The notes under the pieces are model-generated. The model saw only the letters and a program-made list of their open reading frames with translations, was not told the DNA's origin and did no database searches. A stretch of 64,000 bases of DNA from an uncultured Lachnospiraceae bacterium (lineage in GTDB: Bacteria; Bacillota; Clostridia; Lachnospirales; Lachnospiraceae), in assembly GCA_930972465.1 (NCBI GenBank), contig CAKNHF010000004.1:1-64000 (forward strand), given 5' to 3'. The position numbers and the translations under genes were made by a program. Positions 17,380 to 24,511 of the stretch are shown here, one piece after another; the stretch's first letter is position 1; each line of letters opens with the position of its first letter.

Positions 17380-17429
17380 CTTTTGTATCTCCTTTGCTTA
17401 CCATATCTATAATAATATCACGTATTTTT

Positions 17430-17461
17430 ACGTAAGTCGATATTTGCACCTATTCTTACGT
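17430..17461. promoter_or_regulatory. Candidate hicAB operator
   Basis: ACGTAAG (17430-17436) and CTTACGT (17455-17461) form an inverted repeat 18 bases apart, each containing a TACGTA palindrome, upstream of hicA. An AT-rich stretch with TATTAT-like hexamers lies between it and the start codon. HicB ribbon-helix-helix domains typically bind such dyads. The remaining DNA to 17558 shows no gene. Confidence 0.5.
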
Positions 17462-17558
17462 ATCATTTATGTTTTAGTAAATATGACATTCCTGATTCTC
17501 TCCCATCACTTTTGAAATTTCGTTATCATCAGAATCACAAAAACCATGCAGTCCCAAA

Positions 17559-18422
17559 TCACAACAACGCCATCGCAACTGTTCCCGCCGTCAGCAGCAC
17601 CAATCCTGCCGCTTCCTTCTTCCCCAGCTTTTCGCCGAACACAAAGTAAGCGAATGCCACTGTCACAAGTACGCTCAGCTTATCAACAGGCGCCACCACA
17701 CTCGCCGGTCCTTCCTGCAGCGCACGGTAGTAGCAAAGCCAGGACGCGCCGGTAGCAATCCCGGAACAGCAGATAAATGCAAGCTCCTTTCTGCCGATCT
17801 TCTTCACCTCACCCTGTTTCCCGGTTACCAGAACCATAAGCCACGCCGTGACCAGCACCACGCAGGTCCGAATGGCGGTCCCCAGGTTTGACTCCACACC
17901 GGTGATGCCGATCTTTCCCAGGATTGCCGTCAGGCTGGCAAAGAAAGCGGAGCCTGCCGCATAGAGAAACCATCCTCCTCTCCTGCTCTTTGTCTCCTGT
18001 ACATCCTTCTTCTCGATCATCAGAAAGATCCCGGCAGCGATCACTGCCACCGCCACAGCTTTTGGCAGAGAAATCCCTTCCTGCAGGAAGATCAGCGCCA
18101 GCAGGATCGTGAGGACCGTACTTGATTTGTCAATCGGGACTACCTTATTGATATCTCCGATCTGCAGCGCCTTAAAGTAGCAAAGCCAGGATGCACCCGT
18201 AGCTGCTCCGGAGAGGATCAGAAACAGGAGCGTCCTTCCGCTGATCCCTGTGATCTGATTCTGGGAACCTGCTACAAACACCATGATCCAGGAAAAGACC
18301 AGGATCACAATCGTCCGTACTGCCGTCGCTACGGTTGAATCCGTCTTTCTGATTCCGCACTTTGCAAGGATAGAGGTTACACCCGCGAAAAACGCGGAAC
18401 CAATGGCATAAAAAAGCCACAT
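17559..18422 (-). CDS. EamA/DMT-family transporter
   Basis: 287 residues from the ATG at 18422, which has an AAGGA site; 28 further upstream codons in frame look spurious. Ten hydrophobic helices form two EamA repeats that are clearly similar to each other (AIGSAFFAGVTSILAKCGI and AAGSAFFASLTAILGKIGI; GASWLCYFKALQIGDINKVVPIDK and GASWLCYYRALQEGPASVVAPVDK). Members export or exchange small metabolites; the substrate is unknown. It sits between two toxin-antitoxin modules. Confidence 0.93.
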   Translation of the reverse strand: MWLFYAIGSAFFAGVTSILAKCGIRKTDSTVATAVRTIVILVFSWIMVFVAGSQNQITGISGRTLLFLILSGAATGASWLCYFKALQIGDINKVVPIDKSSTVLTILLALIFLQEGISLPKAVAVAVIAAGIFLMIEKKDVQETKSRRGGWFLYAAGSAFFASLTAILGKIGITGVESNLGTAIRTCVVLVTAWLMVLVTGKQGEVKKIGRKELAFICCSGIATGASWLCYYRALQEGPASVVAPVDKLSVLVTVAFAYFVFGEKLGKKEAAGLVLLTAGTVAMALL

Positions 18423-18481
18423 AACTGATTCCTTCTTTCTGTTTCCAAACTCATCTGTTAGACATGAGTTTCTTTGATTCG

Positions 18482-19411
18482 TTATTCTGCGCTTCCAGCA
18501 AGACAATTCATCACTACCTTCACCATCATGTCCTTTTCTTCCGGTTTTGACTCAGCGATCATGATCGTCAGGGCAGCCAGAGCATAATCATCTATCCTCT
18601 TTTTCCCGTTCGGGAAAAGTGCCTGGTTTCTATCCAGAAAATACAGAAAGAGCGCAGCGGCAATCCTTTTATTTCCATCTGAGAAGGAATGGTTTTTTGT
18701 GAGAAAATACAGAAGATTCGCCGCTTTCTCCTCCAGAGTCGGATACACTTCTTCTCCTCCGAAAGTCTGGTAAATCGCACCGATACTTCCCCGGAAGGAA
18801 TCATCCTTTTCATTCCCGAAAAGTTCGCTTTCCTCTCCGAATTTCATGCTGTCGATCACTTCTCTGCACTCCTCATACTCCAGAACATAGACCGCCTGGT
18901 TCCCTTCCGGCTTCTTCATCGTCTGATGGTCATACTCGTCCAGGAGATCCAGAGCCGTGTTGTACCGTTCAATAACAGAAAGCACCTGTTTTGCATCCAG
19001 ACGGTTTTCTACCCTTTTCATGATCCGTATCACCTCTCCCAGTTCATTGATACGGTTATGATTCACAGCATATCCTTTCAGTATGTAATCCCGGAGAACT
19101 TTATTCGCCCAACGGCGGAATTCGATTCCCCGCTTTGACTTTACACGGTAACCGACGGAGATGATGACATCCAGGCTATAGTAAGCCACAGGTCTGTCTG
19201 AATTTGCAATTTGCAAAAAATGCAAATTGCTTTTTTCGTCTAACTCTTCTTTGAAAATATTTTTAATATGTCTGGAGATAACTGACACATCTCTTTGAAA
19301 TAGCTCCACAAGCTGTGCCTGCGTCAGCCACACCGTCTCATCCTCGATCGGCACACGCAGTTCAACATTTTGGTCTTCCGACTCAAAAATAACGAGATTC
19401 TCCTGTTTCAC
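18482..19411 (-). CDS. RhuM-family protein with C-terminal Fic/Doc-like domain
   Basis: 309 residues starting at GTG 19409-19411, whose GTGA overlaps the stop of the XRE gene by four bases. Residues 1-115 match the RhuM domain (VWLTQAQLVELFQRDVSVISRHIKNIF, DVIISVGYRVKSKRGIEFRRWA). Residues about 175-300 form a Doc/Fic-like helical domain with HSFSDGNKRIAAALFLYFLDRN, close to the Doc loop HxFxxxNKR. Doc enzymes phosphorylate and Fic enzymes AMPylate targets. Coupling to a small HTH partner points to a toxin-antitoxin role. The first histidine of the loop is retained. Confidence 0.88.
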   Translation of the reverse strand: MKQENLVIFESEDQNVELRVPIEDETVWLTQAQLVELFQRDVSVISRHIKNIFKEELDEKSNLHFLQIANSDRPVAYYSLDVIISVGYRVKSKRGIEFRRWANKVLRDYILKGYAVNHNRINELGEVIRIMKRVENRLDAKQVLSVIERYNTALDLLDEYDHQTMKKPEGNQAVYVLEYEECREVIDSMKFGEESELFGNEKDDSFRGSIGAIYQTFGGEEVYPTLEEKAANLLYFLTKNHSFSDGNKRIAAALFLYFLDRNQALFPNGKKRIDDYALAALTIMIAESKPEEKDMMVKVVMNCLAGSAE

Positions 19412-19614
19412 GTGCTATCTTCCCCTTTCTCTTCCACAAGCCCTTCCATCCTCACCTTATACGCCATCAGGCGGAACAGATATTCCGGCACTCTGCGGTT
19501 CCCAAGTTCCCAGTCCTGAAACGTACGGTACGGGATCCCGAAATACTCGGAAAACTGCCTTTTGTTCATTCCCGTACTCTTCCTCAGTTCGATCAGTTCA
19601 TTTTTTAATCCCAC
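19408..19614 (-). CDS. XRE-like HTH protein, probable antitoxin partner
   Basis: 68 residues if started at GTG 19612-19614, which lies ten bases after a G-rich AAGGGGGGG site. An ATG at 19641 has no ribosome-binding site and is very close to the likely transcription start. The protein is one HTH: ELIELRKSTGMNKRQFSEYFGIPYRTFQDWELGNRRVPEYLFRLM, the form seen in antitoxins encoded before RhuM/Fic genes. It overlaps the RhuM gene by four bases. Presumed role: repressor of the pair and neutraliser of its product. Confidence 0.85.
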   Translation of the reverse strand: MGLKNELIELRKSTGMNKRQFSEYFGIPYRTFQDWELGNRRVPEYLFRLMAYKVRMEGLVEEKGEDST

Positions 19615-19738
19615 GATCCTGTCGCCCCCCCTTGTACGCATTGCGTTCTATTTCTATAATACTAACATAATAGAAGACAATGCACAAGCATTTTATTCGC
19701 AATGCGTGCATAACGCATATCTGCAGAACTGCGCTTAC

Positions 19739-19781
19739 CTGTCTGAATTTGCAATATGCAAAAAATGCACATTGCTTTTTC
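19739..19781 (-). repeat. 43-bp remnant copy of a rhuM segment
   Basis: The segment is identical at 41 of 43 positions to 19194-19236 inside the rhuM gene. Read on the minus strand it encodes SNVHFLHIANSD, the version of this stretch I associate with other RhuM proteins, flanked by stops and a one-base gap. It is therefore probably a leftover of a second rhuM gene. The core can also fold as a hairpin (GCAAT.TGCA-AAAAA-TGCA.ATTGC). The rest of 19615-19821 contains no gene. Confidence 0.65.
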
Positions 19782-19821
19782 ATTTTCTCATAAAAAACGA
19801 GCAAAGGACTGACCACTACGT

Positions 19822-19992
19822 TCAATCCTTTACTCTCCTCTCAGCTCCCAGCACTTTCAGCCTCTCCTTCGGATGCCGCTCCTGAGTCGACCGGTCCACG
19901 GCGATCAGCCATTTAGGCGAAGAGAAGTGGTACATCGTGACCACCGGCTCGATCCGCGCCCACTCGATGGAGAAGCGGTATGCGTTCAGACC
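19822..19992 (-). pseudogene. Glycoside hydrolase family 1 remnant in three pieces
   Basis: One open frame of 56 codons joins three well-known GH1 (6-phospho-beta-glucosidase/beta-glucosidase) segments: GLNAYRFSIEWARIEP (normally near residue 70), VVTMYHFSSPKWLI (near 120) and AVDRSTQERHPKERLKVLG (near the C-terminus). Hundreds of residues, including both catalytic glutamates, are missing. It abuts the stop codon of the LysR gene. This shows repeated internal deletion rather than simple truncation. Confidence 0.85.
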
Positions 19993-20823
19993 TTAAGCAA
20001 ACCTTTCCGCGTATTTTTTATTTTCCTCTGTAAAGACCAGATGAAACGTGACCTTCGCCTCCCGGTCCGTGATCGGTATGATGATCCTGCCGCCGAATGT
20101 CTCTTTATCTTCTGCCGTGAGATCTGTCACAAAGCAGGGCAGGGAGGATTCCCGGATCAGCTCCTGCAGTGTAAACTGATCTGTCTGCACCAGGAAACGG
20201 GAGGCAGGCATCTTTTCCCGGCACATGTCATCCCAGAACCCCAGCCTGGTGCCAAGGAGAAAGTTATATCCGTTCAGCTCGGCAAAAGAGAGTTCACTAT
20301 ATCCCGCAAGCTCATGATCGGGCGGAACACATATGGACAGATTTTCTTTCAGGAAGGGGACACTGCAGTAGTCTTCCGGGGCAAGCCCCTCCGGAAGGAC
20401 CGCCAGGGTACAGTTTTCGGAACGCAGATCGTCAAGGACAGACACATTGTTCTTGATCGCCGACGATATGGTCATACCCGGAAATGACTCGCTCAGGGCA
20501 GGGAGCAGATTCCACAGAGGCGCAGGCGCACAGGAACTCACATTGATCGTATGCAGGCTCCGGTCAAACGCTCGGACTCCTTCCACCGCCTCTTTCGCGT
20601 CTTTCAAGAGTTCTCTCGCATACTCCACCGCTTTCCATCCTGTTTCATTCAATGCAATGTGGTTCTTGCTGCGCAGGAACAGAGGAACCCCGAAGACGTC
20701 TTCCAGATGCTGCATCGTCCTCGTGATCGTCGGCTGCGAAATGTGCAGATTTTCCGCTGCTTTTGACAGAGTTCCGCAGTCTGCAAAGGCAGAAAGCTGT
20801 TCCAGTTCTAAAAGATCCAACAT
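19993..20823 (-). CDS. LysR-family transcriptional regulator
   Basis: 276 residues, slightly short. HTH: LEQLSAFADCGTLSKAAENLHISQPTITRTMQHLEDVFGVPLF. The effector domain spans about residues 90-270 and ends in KKYAERFA. It is divergent from an aldo/keto reductase gene 192 bases away, the classic layout for a LysR activator and its target. Dyads in the intergenic region (20946-20986) may be its sites. The extreme C-terminus abuts a GH1 remnant, so a few terminal residues may be lost. Confidence 0.9.
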   Translation of the reverse strand: MLDLLELEQLSAFADCGTLSKAAENLHISQPTITRTMQHLEDVFGVPLFLRSKNHIALNETGWKAVEYARELLKDAKEAVEGVRAFDRSLHTINVSSCAPAPLWNLLPALSESFPGMTISSAIKNNVSVLDDLRSENCTLAVLPEGLAPEDYCSVPFLKENLSICVPPDHELAGYSELSFAELNGYNFLLGTRLGFWDDMCREKMPASRFLVQTDQFTLQELIRESSLPCFVTDLTAEDKETFGGRIIIPITDREAKVTFHLVFTEENKKYAERFA

Positions 20824-20945
20824 ATTCTCTCACCTTCTCACTATTCATTTTCAGGAAACTGGATTCCTGTATTTTTATTGTACATTTTCCGTTCCCGGAT
20901 GTAAACTGATAAATGAAAACAGGGAAACGCCCTGATAGAGAAAAG

Positions 20946-20986
20946 GTTACTTTGAACTGTAACCGGACAACGATCATGATATGATC
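20946..20986 (+). promoter_or_regulatory. Promoter and dyads before the AKR gene
   Basis: GGTTAC-TTTGAACT-GTAACC (20945-20964) is a 6-8-6 inverted repeat that contains the probable -35 TTGAAC (20952-20957). GATCAT-gat-ATGATC (20972-20986) is a second dyad overlapping CATGAT/TATGAT, the likely -10. Either could be the site of the divergent LysR protein. Confidence 0.5.
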
Positions 20987-21015
20987 AGATTTCAGAAGAA
21001 ACGGAGGAATTTATC

Positions 21016-21855
21016 ATGGAATATGTTACATTGAACAATGGCGTCAAGATGCCGAAATTAGGTTATGGGGTATACCAGACTCCGCCGGAGGAGACCGAGC
21101 GCTGCGTACTGGAGGCCATCGAGACCGGTTACCGCAGCATCGATACGGCACAGGCTTACGGCAATGAAGCGGGAGTCGGCAACGCGATCGCAAAAAGCGG
21201 ACTTCCGAGGGAAGAGTTTTTCATCACTACAAAAGTGTGGATCTCCAATGCGGGATATGAAAAGGCGAAAGCTTCCATCGAGGAATCTCTGAAAAATCTT
21301 CAGACAGATTATATCGATCTGCTCCTGATCCACCAGCCCTTCGGCGATTACTACGGGACCTACCGCGCTATGGAAGAGGCTTACGACGAGAAAAAAGTCC
21401 GTGCCATCGGCGTGTCCAACTTCTATCCGGACCGCTATCTGGACCTCTTCCACTTCTCCCGGATCAAACCGGCCGTGAACCAGGTGGAGACCCATGTGTT
21501 CCAGCAGCAGAAGATTGCAAAGGAATATATGAAGAAGAACGGAACACAGATCATGTCATGGGGACCGTTCGCAGAGGGTAAAAACGATTACTTCAACAAT
21601 CCGGTGCTGAAAAAGATCGGTGAGAAGCACGGAAAGACGGTCGCGCAGACTGCCCTTCGATTCCTCCTTCAGAGCGATGTGGTGCTGATCCCGAAGTCCA
21701 CCCACAAAAACCGCATGGAGGAAAATTTCAACATCTTCGACTTCTCTCTGGATGCAGAGGAAATGAAGGAAATCGAGGCGCTGGATACCGGAAACAGCCT
21801 GTTCTTCTCACACTATGATCCGGCGACGGTAGAGTGGTTCATGTCCCTCGTATAA
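21016..21855 (+). CDS. Aldo/keto reductase
   Basis: 279 residues, the full family length. The catalytic tetrad is D43, Y48, K73 and H106 (IDTAQAYGNE, TTKVW, LLIHQPFG). The NADPH-binding end shows IPKSTHKNRMEENFNIFDFSL. It resembles 2,5-diketo-D-gluconate reductase/YvgN-type enzymes that reduce aldehydes and ketoaldehydes with NADPH. The start has an AAACGGAGGAA site. It is divergent from and probably controlled by the LysR gene. The physiological substrate is unknown. Confidence 0.94.
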   Translation: MEYVTLNNGVKMPKLGYGVYQTPPEETERCVLEAIETGYRSIDTAQAYGNEAGVGNAIAKSGLPREEFFITTKVWISNAGYEKAKASIEESLKNLQTDYIDLLLIHQPFGDYYGTYRAMEEAYDEKKVRAIGVSNFYPDRYLDLFHFSRIKPAVNQVETHVFQQQKIAKEYMKKNGTQIMSWGPFAEGKNDYFNNPVLKKIGEKHGKTVAQTALRFLLQSDVVLIPKSTHKNRMEENFNIFDFSLDAEEMKEIEALDTGNSLFFSHYDPATVEWFMSLV

Positions 21856-21911
21856 AGGTTTCTGTTCCGGGATTATTTCGAAAAAATCCCGCGGCAGAGC
21901 GAAATTTCGCT

Positions 21912-21994
21912 TTGAAAATCTGAGAAAAAAACATTATAATTTAATTACAACGTGTAGCTTTTATGCGTAATTCCAGTTGCGCCCAAGCTGCACG
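21912..21994 (+). ncRNA. Short leader RNA hairpin, copy 1 of a repeated motif
   Basis: Promoter TTGAAA (21912-21917) and TATAAT (21935-21940), 17 bases apart, should start RNA a few bases before the hairpin. Arms CGTGTAGCTT (21951-21960) and AAGCTGCACG (21985-21994) form ten pairs with one G-U, then TTTTTC follows. The loop holds GCGTAATTCCAGTTG. A second locus at 63475-63516 has the same fold with a compensatory stem change and nearly the same loop. It precedes a small decayed gene at 22026. It may be an attenuator or a short terminated RNA. Confidence 0.6.
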
Positions 21995-22025
21995 TTTTTC
22001 ATTTTTCAGAAAGAGAGGTAACCAG

Positions 22026-22265
22026 ATGAAAAGGGTAAAAGCAGCATGTATCTGCCAGACTCTCCACTTTATACTGAAGGAGGACGTCGTACACGACTAC
22101 GCCGTCTCTTTGGTAAAGTAAGAAGTTGCGCAATACAAAAAAGGACTGGACCAGCACCACACTCAGTACAGGATCGTTGAGGAGACGGAACAGCCGGACG
22201 GTTCCATTATGATAAAAATAATCAAGCAGTATAATTCCAGCCCGGTAGGAAATTATCTGGACTGA
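22026..22265 (+). pseudogene. Small conserved protein gene with in-frame TAA
   Basis: From an ATG with an AGAGAGGTAACC site the frame encodes MKRVKAACICQTLHFILKED and, after an in-frame TAA at codon 32 (22119-22121), continues without shift as EVAQYKKGLDQHHTQYRIVEE, then QPDGSIMIKIIKQYNSSPVGNYLD to a TGA. The 79-codon whole looks like a small hypothetical protein I recognise from Lachnospiraceae; no function is known. A single base change (for example GAA to TAA) would explain the stop. A terminator follows at 22285. The leader hairpin at 21951 lies 32 bases before the start. Confidence 0.6.
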
Positions 22266-22284
22266 AAAATACCCGGGTAAAGAA

Positions 22285-22324
22285 ATACAGCCCTGTGCGG
22301 AGAAGCATCCGCGCAGGGCTGTAT
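22285..22324 (+). terminator. Terminator after small gene
   Basis: ATACAGCCCTG (22285-22295) pairs with CAGGGCTGTAT (22314-22324), extended internally by GCGGA/TCCGC, followed by TTTC. Confidence 0.8.
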
Positions 22325-22360
22325 TTTCAGTGAGGCTTCTATAACCGCTCATATTTTTTG

Positions 22361-22410
22361 TTGACAAAGTCCACAAAATGTATTACTCTACAGAAAGTGG
22401 ACTCAGTCAA
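22361..22410 (+). promoter_or_regulatory. Promoter with long palindromic operator (EamA gene)
   Basis: TTGACA (22361-22366) with TACTCT (22384-22389), 17-base spacer. The -35 itself is one end of a palindrome: 22361-22374 and 22397-22410 pair at 12 of 14 positions, with perfect 7-base cores AGTCCAC/GTGGACT, so the -10 sits in the centre. A repressor bound here would block polymerase. The MarR-GNAT gene downstream is one candidate. Confidence 0.75.
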
Positions 22411-22437
22411 CAAATAATCAGGAGGTTATGATTACAT

Positions 22438-23307
22438 ATGGAAAATTCTTCGAAAAGAGCAAAGATCATGCTCAGCGTGTCCATGGCGATCTTCGGCACG
22501 CTGGGACTTTTTACCCGCTTTATCCCCCTGAGTTCCGGGGAACTGGCGCTGTACCGGGCAATCCTTGCAGCGGCACTGATCCTTGTGTATCTGGCAGTTA
22601 CAAAACAGAAGATCGACCTGAAAGGCATCCGCAGAGATATCCCACTTCTTCTCGCCTCCGGCGTAGCAATGGGGATCAACTGGATCCTGCTCTTCCAGGC
22701 GTACCGCTACACGACGATCTCGGCGGCGACTTTGAGCTATTACTTCGCACCGGTCATCGTGACCGTGGCGTCGCCGCTTCTCTTCCGGGAGAAGCTGACG
22801 GCAAAGCAGATCCTCTGCTTCTGTATGTCCACGCTGGGACTGGTCATGATCATCGGGATCAACAATCTCACCCGGGGAGGCAGCGACCTGATCGGCATCC
22901 TCTTCGGACTTGGCGCCGCCGTTTTCTACACGACGGTCATCCTGCTCAACAAATTTATCAAGAATGTGGCAGGTATCCACCGCACGCTGCTGCAGTTCTT
23001 CGCGGCGATCATCATCCTGATCCCCTACGTGGGAGTTACCGACGGAGTAAACCTCGCCTCCCTGTCCGGGATCGGATGGGCGTGCCTTCTGATCGTAGGG
23101 CTGGTACACACCGGCGTCACCTACTGCATGTACTTCTTCGCCCTGAAAGACCTGCCCGGACAGGAGGCGGCGATCCTAAGCTATATCGACCCGCTGGTGG
23201 CGGTCATCGTCTCCGTACTGGTCCTGGGCGAGAGCATGACCATCCTGCAGTTCATCGGCGGTGTACTGATCCTGGGATTTACATTATGGAATGAAAAAAA
23301 TGCCTGA
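22438..23307 (+). CDS. EamA/DMT-family transporter
   Basis: 289 residues, ten hydrophobic helices in two EamA repeats (MAIFGTLGLFTRFIPLSSGELALYRAI in the first; LFGLGAAVFYTTVILLNKFI in the second), ending in a short charged tail. The start follows CAGGAGG. It probably exports amino acids or other metabolites; no substrate can be read from the sequence. It has its own tightly controlled promoter and a stem-loop after the stop. Confidence 0.93.
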   Translation: MENSSKRAKIMLSVSMAIFGTLGLFTRFIPLSSGELALYRAILAAALILVYLAVTKQKIDLKGIRRDIPLLLASGVAMGINWILLFQAYRYTTISAATLSYYFAPVIVTVASPLLFREKLTAKQILCFCMSTLGLVMIIGINNLTRGGSDLIGILFGLGAAVFYTTVILLNKFIKNVAGIHRTLLQFFAAIIILIPYVGVTDGVNLASLSGIGWACLLIVGLVHTGVTYCMYFFALKDLPGQEAAILSYIDPLVAVIVSVLVLGESMTILQFIGGVLILGFTLWNEKNA

Positions 23308-23325
23308 GCACATCGTCAGATGTAA

Positions 23326-23353
23326 CCTGCAGCAGCGTGTCGTCTGCTGCAGG
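23326..23353 (+). terminator. Stem-loop after EamA gene
   Basis: CCTGCAGCAG (23326-23335) and CTGCTGCAGG (23344-23353) form a perfect 10-base stem, but only CTTTG follows, so termination strength is uncertain. Confidence 0.55.
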
Positions 23354-23495
23354 CTTTGCCGCTGATTTCTGTATACAATTCCACTCATAATGGTATATAA
23401 TCATGGACAGGACAACTCAGTAAAACAGACTTCGTAAAATGGACTTCGCAAAATAGATTTCCGGCAATTCCGGAACAGAACGGGAGGTAACGACA

Positions 23496-24422
23496 GTGTT
23501 TTCATCAGATCAGATCGCAGATGTACAGGGCTTTAACAAAGTCTACCTGTATCTGTGCAAACGGATCGACAGCGCGATTCTTGACGCGGGATATTCCCTG
23601 ACAGAAAAAGACGTCCTGCTGGAGATCAGCAAGACGGAGCGGTGTACGGCGAACATCCTGACGCAGCAGCTTCATATCGACCGGAGCTATATGAGCCGGA
23701 TGATCGCCAAATTTGAGAAAAAGGGACTGATCGAGAAATCTCTGTCCAAAACGGACAGCCGCGTCCGGTACATCCGGCTGACCGAACTGGGGCGCAGGGA
23801 GTTCAACCGGCTCAGCGATATCCAGAGCGCCCAAATCCGGAATATCTTCCAGAAGTTAAGCGACGAGGATCAGCAGACCGTCCTGGACGCCATGGTCATG
23901 ATCCGCAACAAGCTCTCCGACGCCAACGACGTCATCACGATCCGCCCCTTTACACAGAGCGATATTGAGTATGTGATCTCCCGGCACAAGACGCTCTACT
24001 ACGCGGAGCGCCATCTTTCCGATGTGTTCTCCGCCTATGTGGACCGGATCGTGTATGAGTTCGTGGATAAATTCAACGCAGATACAGACTGCCTGAACAT
24101 CCTGGAGTGCAACGGCGTCCCCGCCGGCAGTATCGCCGTCGCCAGAGTAGACGATGCTACCGCACAGCTCCGCTTTTTCATGCTGGAGCCGGAAATGCGC
24201 AAACGCGGCTACGGGAACCGGCTGATCGATCTGGCGCTGGATTTCTGCCGGGAGAAAGGATATAAGAAAGTCTTCCTTCTCACCATCACGGCACAGGTCG
24301 TAGCACGGCACGTCTATGAGACACACGGCTTCTATAAAGTATGGAGCCGGGATAAGTACGAGTGGGGAGAGGGTGTCATCGAGGAGCGGTGGGATCTGGA
24401 TCTGCAGATCCCCGGTATCTGA
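23496..24422 (+). CDS. MarR-GNAT fusion regulator/acetyltransferase
   Basis: 308 residues starting at GTG 23496 after GGGAGG. Residues 1-145 form a MarR winged HTH (CTANILTQQLHIDRSYMSRMIAKFEKKGLIEK, SKTDSRVRYIRLT). Residues about 150-305 are a GNAT N-acetyltransferase with the acetyl-CoA loop RKRGYGNRLIDLAL and the beta-strand KVFLLTI. Such fusions are known in Firmicutes, yet what is acetylated is unknown; detoxification of a small ligand sensed by the same protein is plausible. TATAAT lies at 23396-23401. It may act on the EamA promoter upstream. Confidence 0.9.
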   Translation: MFSSDQIADVQGFNKVYLYLCKRIDSAILDAGYSLTEKDVLLEISKTERCTANILTQQLHIDRSYMSRMIAKFEKKGLIEKSLSKTDSRVRYIRLTELGRREFNRLSDIQSAQIRNIFQKLSDEDQQTVLDAMVMIRNKLSDANDVITIRPFTQSDIEYVISRHKTLYYAERHLSDVFSAYVDRIVYEFVDKFNADTDCLNILECNGVPAGSIAVARVDDATAQLRFFMLEPEMRKRGYGNRLIDLALDFCREKGYKKVFLLTITAQVVARHVYETHGFYKVWSRDKYEWGEGVIEERWDLDLQIPGI

Positions 24423-24511
24423 CACACCCGGATCCAGGAACAGTGAAAAGAAGGACGGCGTCAATTCTGCAGTCCTTCTTTTCTACTTTTTTATATTTCA
24501 TTCGCTTTTTC

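Noticed and set aside
20945-20964. MerR-type promoter with 19-20 bp spacer before the AKR gene
   Set aside because: The dyad overlaps the -35 rather than sitting between -35 and -10 with long spacing, and the adjacent regulator is a LysR.
22428-23294. Alternative plus-strand frame overlapping the EamA gene
   Set aside because: Out of frame with the membrane helices of EamA and composed of Arg/Pro/Gly-rich sequence typical of a shifted reading.
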